In this document: positions 27,401 to 35,590 of the stretch, in pieces
Layout of the letters: each line of letters begins with the position of its first letter
How positions within the stretch are numbered: position 1 is the first letter of the stretch
NCBI GenBank assembly: GCA_020723935.1
Contig: DYHY01000001.1
Coordinates: 51,265-115,015 of the forward strand
Direction: 5' to 3'
Source: Candidatus Micrarchaeum sp.
GTDB taxonomy: Archaea; SpSt-1190; DYHY01
Length of the DNA: 63,751 nt
Translations under genes and position numbers: made by a program
Notes under the pieces: generated by a model
Database searches by the model: none
Seen by the model: the letters and a program-made list of their open reading frames with translations, nothing else
What the model was told of the DNA's origin: nothing

Positions 27401-30400
27401 GCCGAATAGGACGCGTTGATCTCGGTTGGCGGCGTGACGCTGGGCGTTATGTGGTTGATCAGGTATCCGGCAAGGGAGGTGTTCACGTGCACCGGCGAGG
27501 AGTTCGTCCCTATTGGCACGGCGCAGCCCCACGCCCAGCCCAGGGTCGCGTTGGGGTTCTGGACGCAGGAATATGTTATCGGCCCCGCGAACGTGACCGA
27601 GGAGATGTTCCCGGTCACGTTGCTCCCGAGCTCGTCCTTGGCGAAGAGCTGCACTGTGAACAGGTTCGCCGACTGATTCCTCTGCTGGAAGCCGTCGGAG
27701 GGGGCGAGGGCGAACGTGTTCTGCAGGAAGCCGCTGGAGTTCTTCGGGGTGACTGTTGCGTTCAGGTCTATCCCCGGCACCGCCGCGCAGCCCCACAGGT
27801 CCCCGGACGCCTTGCACTCGCCCGTCACGGGTAGCGTGACGGAGCTTATCATGGCAGATGTCAGGCTCCGGTTGTAGGAATCGCGCGGCTCCACTATTAT
27901 CGTGAAGTTGCTCACCGTGGTGTTCAGGACCTGGGGGCTTGAGGGGTTGACGGGCGGGGAGATCCTCCCGGTCAGCAGGTTGACGTAGCCCTGCTTTATG
28001 ACCGTGAGCCTCGCTCCGTTCGTCGCGTTGTAGCTTGAGTTCCCGATCTCGGCGGACGTCGGGATCTTGCATCCGTAGACGTTGTAGTTAGTGCCGTTGG
28101 ACTGGCACGCCACGGGCGGGAAGCCGAACTCGCCGTCGAGGTTGTAGATGACGGAGCCTCCGGAGATGTTTATTACGTCCCCGAACTGGTTCTTCGTGTT
28201 GATGATCATCGCGAACTTCACAGTCTTGTTTATCACCGTCTGCGTGAAGTTGTTGGGGTTTATCGGCCCCGTCTCCCAGGAGAGCATGCCGCGGTTGTTG
28301 AACGTGTTGTTGAGATTGAACCAGGCGAAGAACGGCGCGACGTGCTTTGTGGTGTCAAGGGGCATTATTATCATCCCGTTGAGTGTGCCGTCCTTGTCTC
28401 GCTCCTTCCCCTCCGTCACGTCCGTCTGCCAGCTGTCCGTGCTCGCGAGGGTGATGTTGAAGCCTAGGAGCGGGTTCCCGAACTCGTCGATCACGCGCAG
28501 GATGGTGTTGGGCTGGAGCGCTATCCCCTTGCTCACGAACCCCCCTGTGGGGGTCGCGGCCGAGCAGGACACGAGGGAGGGGAATTCGGGCCCGACGCAG
28601 GCGCGGTACTGGTCGAGGCTCGCGTTGTTCCTGACGTACGCAGGCGAGTAGGCTGTAATGTTCACGATCGTCCCGGGCGGCACGGGGCAGTAGTGGTCGA
28701 GCGTCTTGTTGACGAAGCAGGTTATCGGCGCGCCCACGCCCGACGTGTTGACCACGACGACTGTGGAGTCTGATATCTCCGGGGAGTCCTGGATCGCCTC
28801 GCCCGTCAGGGCGTCGGTCGTGTTGACGAGGAGCGTGTAGATGATGATGTCGCGGCTGCCCGCCCCCCCGGCGGGGGGGTTGTTTGCAACCCTGTCCGGG
28901 ACGAAGACGCGTATCGTCGTGAAGTCGTAGAGGGACGGGTCCGAGGGGATCGTCACGTTCCCGCTGCAGGCGCCCGAGACCGGCGTCCCCGCGTAGGAGA
29001 GGTTGGTTGACGTCTGGATGGGCTGGCCGGCGGCCTGGAAAGTGACGGTGCAGTAGCTGGCCGTGACTCCGGCGAGGTTGTCCGTGACGGTAGCGTTTAT
29101 GAAGAGCTGCTGGCCCTGCCTCGCGTACAGGTTGCTCGCGGGGACCGCCACGGCGACGTTGGGCGCGGCGGTGTCGTAGCTGAAGAGTGTCGCGTTGTTC
29201 CGGGTCGCTGCGAGGTATTCTATCCCGCTCGCAGGATCGATGTAGCTTATCGTCGTGTTCCCGTAGAAGAGGCCGTTAGCGAGCTGCTGGCCCGTGACCT
29301 CGAAGATGATGCTGGCGGTCTGGCCGGAGATGATCTGCGAGACGGAGTCGAGGGTCTGGATCGAGAAGTACGGCGCGGAGTTGCCCTGGGCGTCCGTCAC
29401 GACGAGGTTCTTGGAAGTTATGCTCGCCGGAGCCTCCCCCCAGTTCCTCACCTGGACTGTTATGTTGACCTTGTTGTTGAGCGCCTCGTCGGATATGAAC
29501 GGGGTGCTGTTGGCCACGGAGAGTATGGTGAGGTTGGGCGGCGCCAGGACATAGGTGCCGTTCTGGGCTGTCGTGGAGTCGTACGAGAGGAGGCTGTTGA
29601 GGTCGGTTGCCGTGAAGTTGAAGGTGTGTGTGAGGGTGCCGTTGGCGGCGTTCGCGGGGATCGTCAGGAAGAACGTGTACGTGGCGTCGCTGGAGACCCC
29701 GTTGTCGCTGAGCATCGGCGGGCTCCCCATTCCGTTTATCACGGGGGAGGGGCTCGGGATGATGTTTCCTGCCGCATCGACTATCCTGCTGACGAAGGAG
29801 GCGACCTGCGAGGGGGCGAGGGGGGAGTTGGCGTTGTTGCGCAGGCGGAAGGTCACTGGCACGTTCGGCTGGCCCTTGGAGACGTTCCTCGGATACGGGG
29901 AGAAAAGGCTCGAGTTGAGGACGGGCTTGAACTGGACCGTCACAGGCGCCCCGCGGGCGCTCTGGTTGCCCTGCGCGTCCCTCAGCGCGACGGAGACGTT
30001 TATCGGGGTGGCGCTCCCAAACGACTGCGCCGCGTCGAAGGAGACTGCGACGACTAGGGACGTGCCGCTGGGCGCGCCCAGGAACCCGTCCCTGCGGAAG
30101 CACACGAGGCGCGTGTTGTTCTCTATTCTGTAGGCGCTGAGGTCCCATCCGGCCCCGCTGGGGCAGTCGGGCGCGGGCGAGGTGAGTATCGCGCCCGACG
30201 GGTTGAAGCCGCCGAAATCCACAGTTATGTTCTCTATCGCGGCGTCGGATGTCATCTGGTCCGTCGAGAATCCGAAGCGCACGACCTGGTCTGTGCTCAC
30301 GATGTCGGAGACGCGCAGGCCGCCGGATATGACTGTCGAAGTGAAGTTGGGTGGTCCGGCGAGGGCGGGCGAGGCGAGGAGGGCCAGGGCGAGGAGCGGT

Positions 30401-30441
30401 AGCAGGAGGGCGAGGGCCAGCGCGCGTCTACTTCCTCTCAT
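24490..30441 (-). CDS. Giant exported surface protein, 1983 aa, paralogue of next gene
   Basis: Signal peptide (ALALLLPLLALALLASPALA). The same domain order as the 2366-aa protein follows: N-terminal CARDB-like domains, the segment with ACVGPEFPSLVSC, and then tandem modules with a W-x-C-P turn (LWGCAAVPG, WAWGCAVPIG, EWHCPISLP, QWGCPAAW). The two align almost end to end, for example REQSVILRVAVPAGTISDNYTATY here and RDQTVYLNFLVPEGLPVGKYNGTY there. This protein stops just after that point (YDFDGGPSPPWP), so it lacks the about 450-residue C-terminal Ig-like region. Many sequons. Its 3' end overlaps the start of the downstream paralogue by 10 bp, so the shorter end may be an old truncation by the duplication. 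Probable surface-layer or adhesion role, inferred from export and composition. Confidence 0.85.
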   Translation of the reverse strand: MRGSRRALALALLLPLLALALLASPALAGPPNFTSTVISGGLRVSDIVSTDQVVRFGFSTDQMTSDAAIENITVDFGGFNPSGAILTSPAPDCPSGAGWDLSAYRIENNTRLVCFRRDGFLGAPSGTSLVVAVSFDAAQSFGSATPINVSVALRDAQGNQSARGAPVTVQFKPVLNSSLFSPYPRNVSKGQPNVPVTFRLRNNANSPLAPSQVASFVSRIVDAAGNIIPSPSPVINGMGSPPMLSDNGVSSDATYTFFLTIPANAANGTLTHTFNFTATDLNSLLSYDSTTAQNGTYVLAPPNLTILSVANSTPFISDEALNNKVNITVQVRNWGEAPASITSKNLVVTDAQGNSAPYFSIQTLDSVSQIISGQTASIIFEVTGQQLANGLFYGNTTISYIDPASGIEYLAATRNNATLFSYDTAAPNVAVAVPASNLYARQGQQLFINATVTDNLAGVTASYCTVTFQAAGQPIQTSTNLSYAGTPVSGACSGNVTIPSDPSLYDFTTIRVFVPDRVANNPPAGGAGSRDIIIYTLLVNTTDALTGEAIQDSPEISDSTVVVVNTSGVGAPITCFVNKTLDHYCPVPPGTIVNITAYSPAYVRNNASLDQYRACVGPEFPSLVSCSAATPTGGFVSKGIALQPNTILRVIDEFGNPLLGFNITLASTDSWQTDVTEGKERDKDGTLNGMIIMPLDTTKHVAPFFAWFNLNNTFNNRGMLSWETGPINPNNFTQTVINKTVKFAMIINTKNQFGDVINISGGSVIYNLDGEFGFPPVACQSNGTNYNVYGCKIPTSAEIGNSSYNATNGARLTVIKQGYVNLLTGRISPPVNPSSPQVLNTTVSNFTIIVEPRDSYNRSLTSAMISSVTLPVTGECKASGDLWGCAAVPGIDLNATVTPKNSSGFLQNTFALAPSDGFQQRNQSANLFTVQLFAKDELGSNVTGNISSVTFAGPITYSCVQNPNATLGWAWGCAVPIGTNSSPVHVNTSLAGYLINHITPSVTPPTEINASYSAVAVSANKYSVKVLATDEFQEPLNFQGVSVRFASGSTTVACMNSTLYEWHCPISLPVSTTVTASANGYVDTPQPVTAPNSFGPQLVQNSSNQFTVMVSTGDELGNYPNITAGGNVTFNSLQCVFSNSTPSQWGCPAAWSSAGNVSVRGLGFIDWNATGISTPSSAGPQTHVTSLNNYTLKVVLTDELGSDLSGATISPIGLSQPSCIANSNRYYCAVSTDSSTVSVSKTGYVTTSAPASGMSSAGPQVLLQMTNNTGFGLPFTAKISVAREVANNATQMSQGVSFVNFTSGSPVAPSASSSNIFYFAFPTGTQSMIARKSGYVDKLFSFSTAPSTPYIDSADLQFTVKVTLLSDNGSAIVSGASFSPTPFFQNGSTSSYFFPLANGAATVTASRTGFVTNSTPVAANGTYPSGQSQYVLRLPHTVKVSSLDFGGKALNATTVNIKAPNGTLLYSVTLEGNANTAYFEIDPLTYPSLSANVAKASYNTFSLGPSPVSSASPREWESFHAQNIVVNLTDWHLSAVAGAKIELFRNNTLSKFAECVTPASGICTFNSSYGPTTPDDSIFNSNELSEGDTLVVGASKTDFGPVQKADGTYYFQNATPPFDAGNVRIGGNVRVYAFQSWGSLLALANASVYITNATAATVGKVTTNSSGYAIISPDFYAEASAADAKIAPSELPDFSPYSLFVQKAGYAMNSTSLSFNSSAPALLNRSLSDNEPPMIVVATPANATAFTLNSFDLNFSTSDPYGADGSGLNTNRTYYRIENLTGFPVRNWTNVCTGAANCSVLAISGLDLPTGHLFLKVNSSDVVGNQNVTAIDLNSRPGVRKNSVAFLDYHAFSNGFDVWKIMLNVTLKGTSLRMLLSNFKGVFNPGNELNITDASCPGGFCATLAYFNSTSCGPAGAEGNRSFTILNNYTTGVFTEPICDQNLSTQYAREQSVILRVAVPAGTISDNYTATYDFDGGPSPPWP

Positions 30442-30613
30442 TTCCTCCGATCCTCTCCATCTGAATCTTCCCGTTGCTCACTAGGTCAAGGAGCCTCCTC
30501 AGGAGCTCCGACTTGGAAATGCGCCTGGCGGTGGGCTTGTCCTTGTTGTAATTGAACAGAATCTCGTCTACGGAACGCATTTTTTCGTCCGCGTAGTCGA
30601 AACTAGCGCGCAT
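30428..30613 (-). CDS. Small basic protein heading the surface operon
   Basis: A 61-aa cytoplasmic protein (MRASFDYADEKMRSVDEI, SKSELLRRLLDLVSNGKI). No signal peptide or membrane helix. The C-terminal half could form a helix-turn-helix-like pair of helices (RRISKSELLRRLLDLVSNG), but I do not recognise a family. It starts 25-30 nt after a TATA element (30638-30645) and overlaps the start of the 1983-aa gene by 14 bp, so it is the first gene of a long surface-protein operon. It might be an autoregulator; this rests only on position and a weak secondary-structure impression. Confidence 0.6.
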   Translation of the reverse strand: MRASFDYADEKMRSVDEILFNYNKDKPTARRISKSELLRRLLDLVSNGKIQMERIGGNERK

Positions 30614-30637
30614 TGTCCATTTTTCGGCCGAATCCCC

Positions 30638-30645
30638 TTTTAAAT
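30638..30645 (-). promoter_or_regulatory. TATA element of the surface-protein operon
   Basis: The minus strand reads ATTTAAAA about 28 nt before the ATG at 30613. It is the only clear promoter before the two giant genes. Confidence 0.6.
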
Positions 30646-30653
30646 CTTTCGTA

Positions 30654-30721
30654 CCTCACTCAAATAAGTGGTCATTTCTTTCAGTGAGTAATTGAGGTGT
30701 TGAGCAATTGAGTGAGTGAGG
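30654..30721. repeat. Inverted and direct repeats next to surface-operon promoter
   Basis: CCTCACTCAA at 30654-30663 has its inverted counterpart in TTGAGTGAGTGAGG at 30708-30721. Between them are GTGAGTAATTGAGG and GAGCAATTGAG, giving repeated ATTGAG and GTGAG units. The block sits just upstream of the TATA element of the surface operon and just after the Maf stop codon. It could be an operator for the operon or a transcription end for Maf. Confidence 0.5.
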
Positions 30722-30725
30722 CACT

Positions 30726-31343
30726 CTACGGGCGCCTTCTTCGCGGCCCAGCCCGCGGCCGGATGCCGAACCCGCGCAGGAAGCGCATCGTCTCGCGCTT
30801 GGGGAGGCCTATTATCGCGGAGCGCGACCCGCGCACGCAGAGCGTGCGCACGCCCCGCGCGTGGACGGTCCCTTTTATGGCGTACGATCCGGCCTTGTCC
30901 AGGGGCTCGCCAGTCGCGACGTAGCGCGCTATCTCGCCGGGGGAGAGGTGCGCGATCCTCACGGAGCACGAGACGCACGCGGTGCGCGACCTGCCGCTCC
31001 CGGTGTCTAGGACCGTGACGCCCGTGTGCGTCCTGTTCGTCCTGCCCGAGAGCATCGCAAGCGTCCTTCGCGCGTCGGCGGCATCCTCGGGCTTCCCCAG
31101 TATCTTCCCGCGGAAGGAGACGACGAGATCCGCCGCGACGATGACCGCCGGGCCGCCCGCCTTCCTCGCCGCGGCCTTCGCCTTGAGGACCGAGAGCCTC
31201 TTCACGAGCTTCCTTGGGTCCCTCTCGCCGATGTCCTCGGAAATTCCGGGCGGGACTACGTCGAAGCCGTGCAAGCCCCAGCTGCGCATGAGCGCGAGGC
31301 GCCTTGGTGAGGAGCTGGCGAGGACGAGCCTGGGCCTATCCAT
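30726..31343 (-). CDS. maf: Maf-type nucleoside triphosphate pyrophosphatase
   Basis: A 205-aa protein. LVLASSSPRRLALM at residues 6-19 is the Maf N-terminal signature (S-x-S-P-R-R). VIVAADLVVSFRGKILGKP carries the catalytic Asp region and LSGRTNRTHTGVTV the conserved SGxxH/T motif. Maf/YhdE enzymes hydrolyse dTTP, UTP and modified nucleotides to monophosphates. The C-terminus is extended by a short Arg/Pro tail. The start overlaps the end of the MFS gene by 8 bp, so the two are co-transcribed. Confidence 0.92.
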   Translation of the reverse strand: MDRPRLVLASSSPRRLALMRSWGLHGFDVVPPGISEDIGERDPRKLVKRLSVLKAKAAARKAGGPAVIVAADLVVSFRGKILGKPEDAADARRTLAMLSGRTNRTHTGVTVLDTGSGRSRTACVSCSVRIAHLSPGEIARYVATGEPLDKAGSYAIKGTVHARGVRTLCVRGSRSAIIGLPKRETMRFLRGFGIRPRAGPRRRRP

Positions 31344-32451
31344 AGTTGTGCCTCTCCTTTATCGCGAGGAAGACGAAGAAGTAGAGGAACGCGCACAGGG
31401 CGAGGGCGCGGTAGTACGATGCGAAGTCCTTCGCAAGTATCAGGGGCATGAAGATCATGAGGTGCGCGACCCTTCCGGAGTTGAGCGCCGCCTCGCGCAT
31501 CGCTATCATCATCGGATGGTGCTTCTTCTCGTACTCGTCGGCGTAGAGCGCGTCCCCCGTCCTCATCAGGGCCTGCGAGGCTCCGGAGAAGACGGACATC
31601 CCGACGACGGAGGAGATTGTCCTGGCTATGGAGAGCGAGAAATGCCAGAGCGCCTGGAGGGGGACGGAGAGGAGGAGGAAGAGCCGCCTCATCTTGAGCC
31701 GGTCCGAGAGGGCGCCGACGACGGGGAACATCGCGGCAGTGACAAGGGTCACCGACGCGGAGGCTAGGCCCATCTTGGAGGTGCTGCCGGCGGCGAGGGC
31801 CGAGAGGAAGAGTGTGTAGACGAGCCAGCCGGAGTCCGTGAGGCCGTTTATGAAATAGCTCCCGAGGAAGAGGAGGAGGTTCTTGTCGGCGAACCTCACG
31901 TGCCTGTCAACCTCCCCGCCCTCCTCGTCCGGGGCGAGGGACGCCCTGGAGAAGAAGCACATTGCGAGGAAGAACGACGCGAAGTAGACGAGGGAGGATA
32001 TCATCACGAGCCTCGAGAGGCCCAGGACGGAGGCGAGGAACCCGCCCGCTACGACCCCAACTATCGGCGTCGCGGTCATTATCGCGGATATGTAGCCAAG
32101 GAACGACGCGCGGTTCTCCGAATCCGTCATCTGGTAGCAGAGCCGGTGGTACGCTGGCCAGAAGAAAGCCATGGACAGGCCGTACGTCACGCCTATCATC
32201 ACAGGGTGCGCCGTGCGCGCGAGGAGGTAGAAGGCGGAGTAGAACATGAGGCCGAGGGCGAGGGTGTTTTTCCCCATGAAGAGGAAGGGGACGCTTCCTA
32301 GGACCGCGAAGGTCACGCAAAGGAGGAGGATCACCCCCGACAGAGGTATCCCGCGCGAGAGGTAGAAGAGCGGGAGGAAGATCCTGGACGTTGAGCTTGC
32401 CAGGGAGAAGAGGAACGTGAGGACAAGTATCGCCTTCTTCTGAGAATCCAT
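31336..32451 (-). CDS. Major facilitator superfamily transporter
   Basis: A 371-aa protein with about eleven to twelve hydrophobic helices. N-terminal half: ILVLTFLFSLASSTSRIF to GFLASVLGLSRLVMI. Charged central loop: SLAPDEEGGEVDRHV. C-terminal half: ASVTLVTAAMFPVVGALSDRLKMRRLF, which holds the MFS loop motif (G-x-L-S-D-R-x-K/R-R-R). Substrate unknown. It is compact compared with the usual 400-450 aa. Coupled to Maf by an 8-bp overlap. Confidence 0.85.
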   Translation of the reverse strand: MDSQKKAILVLTFLFSLASSTSRIFLPLFYLSRGIPLSGVILLLCVTFAVLGSVPFLFMGKNTLALGLMFYSAFYLLARTAHPVMIGVTYGLSMAFFWPAYHRLCYQMTDSENRASFLGYISAIMTATPIVGVVAGGFLASVLGLSRLVMISSLVYFASFFLAMCFFSRASLAPDEEGGEVDRHVRFADKNLLLFLGSYFINGLTDSGWLVYTLFLSALAAGSTSKMGLASASVTLVTAAMFPVVGALSDRLKMRRLFLLLSVPLQALWHFSLSIARTISSVVGMSVFSGASQALMRTGDALYADEYEKKHHPMMIAMREAALNSGRVAHLMIFMPLILAKDFASYYRALALCAFLYFFVFLAIKERHNYG

Positions 32452-32512
32452 CCCTTTCCGAGCCCCGTCAGGGTCCCCCCGGGCCGTTTAAAAAGAATTC
32501 CGGCGGGCGGCC

Positions 32513-33442
32513 CTAGCCGAAAACCGCGATCACGTCGCCGTCCCTGAGGGAAAAATCCAGTCCCACGCGCGAGCCCGAATGGGGCGAGTTCCTCCTCCAG
32601 ACGCGGGCGAAGCGGAAGGTCTCCAGGAAATCCTTGTGTATCATCCTCACCGCGTCGCGCACGGTGGAGTCGGGCTCCATCACCATCGGGCGCCTGTCGG
32701 TGTTCTCGCCCTTCCTCGTGTAGACGCGGATCTTCCCAAGGGACGCCCAGACCATTTCCGCGAGGCCCTCCAGGCCCCGCGCCTTGGAAGCCGAGGCTTT
32801 CAGGACCGGGAAGGGGCAGCTCTCCATGTGCAGCGACGATATGAGGTCGCACTTGTTGGCGACGACGAAGATGGTCTTCCCGGCGAGGCCCGCCTTGCGA
32901 AGCTCGTCCATGAGGCCTGAGAACTGCTCGGGAGCCTTCCTCGCGTCGACGACAAGGACTATGCACTCGGCGTTCCTCGCGCACCCGAAGAGCTCGCCCG
33001 CCTTGCCGGAGTCGTAGGTCCCGGGGACGATCGCGGGGAGCTCGACCATCTGGAAGTCCATCTCCGAGAACTTGAGAGCCCCTATCTGGGGCACCTTCGT
33101 CGTGTAGGGCGTCGGGGACACTTCCGGCCGCGCGTTCGTCAGCGCCGCGAGGACCGAAGACTTGCCCGCGCTCGGGTAGCCGACGAGGACGACCTGCGCG
33201 GGGCCCGTCTTCCTTATCGCGTAGAGGCTCGCCTTCCCTCCCCGCTTCTTCGCTGCGACTATCTGGGCGGCCTTGAGCTCCGCGAGCTTCTTCTTGAGCT
33301 GCCCGCGCATCTTCTCGGCGCCCTTGTGCGTCGGCGCGGCGCTTATGAGCTCCTCGAGGGCCGCGATCTTTTCCGCCGGCATCTTCGCCCGCTCGTATCT
33401 GTCCTTGGCGACGAAATAGGCGGCGTCGGCGTTGATCGGCAT
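32513..33442 (-). CDS. DRG/OBG-type GTPase with TGS domain
   Basis: A 309-aa protein from ATG 33442. An N-terminal helical hairpin (ALEELISAAPTHKGAEKMR) matches the DRG N-terminal region. The GTPase domain has G1 GYPSAGKSS (about residue 85), G3-like VELPAIVPG in place of the usual D-x-x-G, and G4 NKCD. A C-terminal TGS domain (IRVYTRKGENTDRR to FSLRDGDVIAVFG) follows. DRG proteins associate with translating ribosomes. The start sits 27 nt from a TATA palindrome shared with the divergent transglutaminase gene. Confidence 0.88.
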   Translation of the reverse strand: MPINADAAYFVAKDRYERAKMPAEKIAALEELISAAPTHKGAEKMRGQLKKKLAELKAAQIVAAKKRGGKASLYAIRKTGPAQVVLVGYPSAGKSSVLAALTNARPEVSPTPYTTKVPQIGALKFSEMDFQMVELPAIVPGTYDSGKAGELFGCARNAECIVLVVDARKAPEQFSGLMDELRKAGLAGKTIFVVANKCDLISSLHMESCPFPVLKASASKARGLEGLAEMVWASLGKIRVYTRKGENTDRRPMVMEPDSTVRDAVRMIHKDFLETFRFARVWRRNSPHSGSRVGLDFSLRDGDVIAVFG

Positions 33443-33465
33443 TGCACTGGGGAGCGCAGGGCCTG

Positions 33466-33473
33466 TTTTAAAA
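33466..33473. promoter_or_regulatory. Palindromic bidirectional TATA box
   Basis: TTTTAAAA reads identically on both strands. It lies about 27 nt from the DRG-type GTPase ATG (33442, minus) and 27 nt from the transglutaminase ATG (33497, plus). One element can serve both leaderless genes. Confidence 0.6.
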
Positions 33474-33496
33474 AGAAGCGCGGGGGGAGGTTCCTT

Positions 33497-35539
33497 ATGG
33501 AAGGAAGGGGGAAGGGCCCGGGGGTCGCCCGTCTTGTCCGGGGCGCTTCGGTCTTTGCTGTGCTCGTCTTGGCCCTCCTCGCGCATCCGGCCCTCTCGGC
33601 GGACGGGGCGCCGTCCGTCTCCGACGCGTCCTCCCTTGTCCTCGGGATATCCTTCAGCGGGACCGCCTCCGTCTCCGGCGCGCCCTTCGAGACGATGGAG
33701 TTCACAACCAAGGCAGTCCCGGCGACGGACGAGAGACAGCAGGCCTCGTGCAGCGTCGCGACGTCCGGGGGGATCGCGAGATTCTCCTGGGAAGGCGACT
33801 CCCCGGCGCCGGCGTTCTCCTACTCCTGCAACGTCTCCGCCGGCCGCATAGGCGCGCGCTTCGACGGCACAGAGAAGTTCCCGTTCCAGGCCCCGCCCGA
33901 AGTGGCAAAGTTCGTCGGCGGCTCGGAGAAGGTGAGGCTTTCCCCGGAAATAGTGTCCCTTTCCAGGGAGACCGTCGGCAACACGGAAAGCGAGTTCGAG
34001 GCCCTCGAGCGGATAGGCGCCTGGGTGCACAAGAACATCAAGTACGACTCGTCGTATTTCGGGAGGAGCCTCCCGAGCGACCAGGTCCTCCGGGAGCGCG
34101 CGGGCGTCTGCGAGGAGTTCGCGCACCTCTTCATAGCGATGGCGCGCTCCGTCGGCATCCCGACGCGCTACGTCTACGGATACGTCTGGGGCGTCTCCCA
34201 GGACAGGAGCCTGGGCGAGTCCTTCGGCCCGCACGGCTGGGCGGAGGCCTATTTCCTGGGCAGGGGATGGGTGCCGTTCGACCCGACCTTCGGGCAGTTC
34301 GGGTATGTTGATGCCAGCCACGTCAAGTTCTACACGTCAATGGACTCGGCGGAGTCCGAGGGGCAGCGCAAGTTCACGTACACCGGGGAGGTCCCGGACA
34401 TAAAGTGGAGCGTCGCGCATCCGGCCTTCTCCGTGCTCTCGCGCGGCGCCGACCAGATGGACGCGGCGGTGACGTCGGTCTCCGCGACCCCCGACAAGGC
34501 GAACGCCGGGGAATACGTCCTCGTTTCCGCGACGGTGAAGAGCTCGGTCGGGATACCCTCGTCGCCGCAGATGGGCCTCACCTACAAGGCGGGCAACGTC
34601 CCGGAGGACGAGAACATGCAGCTCGTCTACGACGGAAGCGGCGGCCTGATCCTCGCGCCCTCGGGGACGGGCGAGGCGAGGTACGTCCTCCAGGCGCGCG
34701 GGGCGGGGTACATCTTCCCGGTGATGGTAGGGGTCCTTGGCAGGGGCAAGGGCATGGAGACGGAGATAGAAGTCCACGACAAGCCCCCGCGGGCGACCGC
34801 TTCGTTTTCCGGCGGGAAGGTAGCGGTCCGCGGCCCGGCCGGCTCCTACCAAATAGTGGGCCTCTCCGACGGCAGGCGGGCGGGCTTCTCGATAGGCTCC
34901 TCGGGGTATTCCGAGATACCCCTCGCTGGGTTCTACGGGCCGGTGTTCCTCACGACCGGGAACTACCTCGAAATACCCAAGCCCACGGAGACCGTCTCCA
35001 TAGAGGTCCCGCAGTTCGTCTACGAGGGCGAGATAAACGCGACGATATCGTCCTCCGGGGGGACGGCGGTGTCCGGCAGGACGGACGGCCAGACCTTCAC
35101 CGTCCCCGGCGGCTCGAGCAGGACCATAACTATCAAGGCGCCCTCCAGCGGCGTCGTGGAGTTCTTCGTCGGCGGGGCGGGCGGGGCGGAGAGGAAGATC
35201 ACGCGCGCCGTGCAGAGGATACCCAGGCCCGACGCGTCGGTGGACCTCCCGGAGACTGTGGACCCAGGGACTGTGCGGCTCTCCGAGATCGTCAAGGTGG
35301 CCAACGGGCGGCTCGTTTCCGCGAGCTTCGAGTCCGATTCCGGGTCAAGCGAGACGAACGACCTCGTGCTTTCCGCCGGATCCTGCAAGGACATCTCGGT
35401 CGCCTATACGGTGAGCTACGAGGACCTCGGCGGGCGGCCGCAGTACAAGGAGGGCGTCTCCGTTGTCAGGACCTGGTGCAGCGGCGGGTTTTTGGACATC
35501 CTCGCCCGCTTCTTCGAATGGCTGTTTGGGAAAGGCTAA
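33497..35539 (+). CDS. Exported transglutaminase-like protein
   Basis: A 680-aa protein. Signal peptide at about 12-34 (VRGASVFAVLVLALLAHPALS). The transglutaminase core has the catalytic triad in order: Cys in RAGVCEEFAHLFIAMARSVG, His in FGPHGWAEAYF and Asp in WVPFDPTFGQFG. C-terminal beta domains follow (about 330-650), then a short hydrophobic/aromatic C-terminus (FLDILARFFEWLFG) that may associate with the membrane. Archaeal members of this family act outside the cell, as cysteine peptidases or cross-linkers; substrate unknown. Start ATG 33497 has a purine-rich GGGGAGG about 8 nt upstream and a TATA box 27 nt upstream. Confidence 0.88.
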   Translation: MEGRGKGPGVARLVRGASVFAVLVLALLAHPALSADGAPSVSDASSLVLGISFSGTASVSGAPFETMEFTTKAVPATDERQQASCSVATSGGIARFSWEGDSPAPAFSYSCNVSAGRIGARFDGTEKFPFQAPPEVAKFVGGSEKVRLSPEIVSLSRETVGNTESEFEALERIGAWVHKNIKYDSSYFGRSLPSDQVLRERAGVCEEFAHLFIAMARSVGIPTRYVYGYVWGVSQDRSLGESFGPHGWAEAYFLGRGWVPFDPTFGQFGYVDASHVKFYTSMDSAESEGQRKFTYTGEVPDIKWSVAHPAFSVLSRGADQMDAAVTSVSATPDKANAGEYVLVSATVKSSVGIPSSPQMGLTYKAGNVPEDENMQLVYDGSGGLILAPSGTGEARYVLQARGAGYIFPVMVGVLGRGKGMETEIEVHDKPPRATASFSGGKVAVRGPAGSYQIVGLSDGRRAGFSIGSSGYSEIPLAGFYGPVFLTTGNYLEIPKPTETVSIEVPQFVYEGEINATISSSGGTAVSGRTDGQTFTVPGGSSRTITIKAPSSGVVEFFVGGAGGAERKITRAVQRIPRPDASVDLPETVDPGTVRLSEIVKVANGRLVSASFESDSGSSETNDLVLSAGSCKDISVAYTVSYEDLGGRPQYKEGVSVVRTWCSGGFLDILARFFEWLFGKG

Positions 35540-35590
35540 TAACCCAGCCAAGGCAGCCGTGGAGCAAGGGAATGAAGAGCGCAAACGAAA

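Noticed and set aside
32513-34321. Possible 602-aa minus-strand protein
   Set aside because: Only its C-terminal 309 residues are the TGS GTPase; the extension opposes the transglutaminase gene and is a shadow frame.
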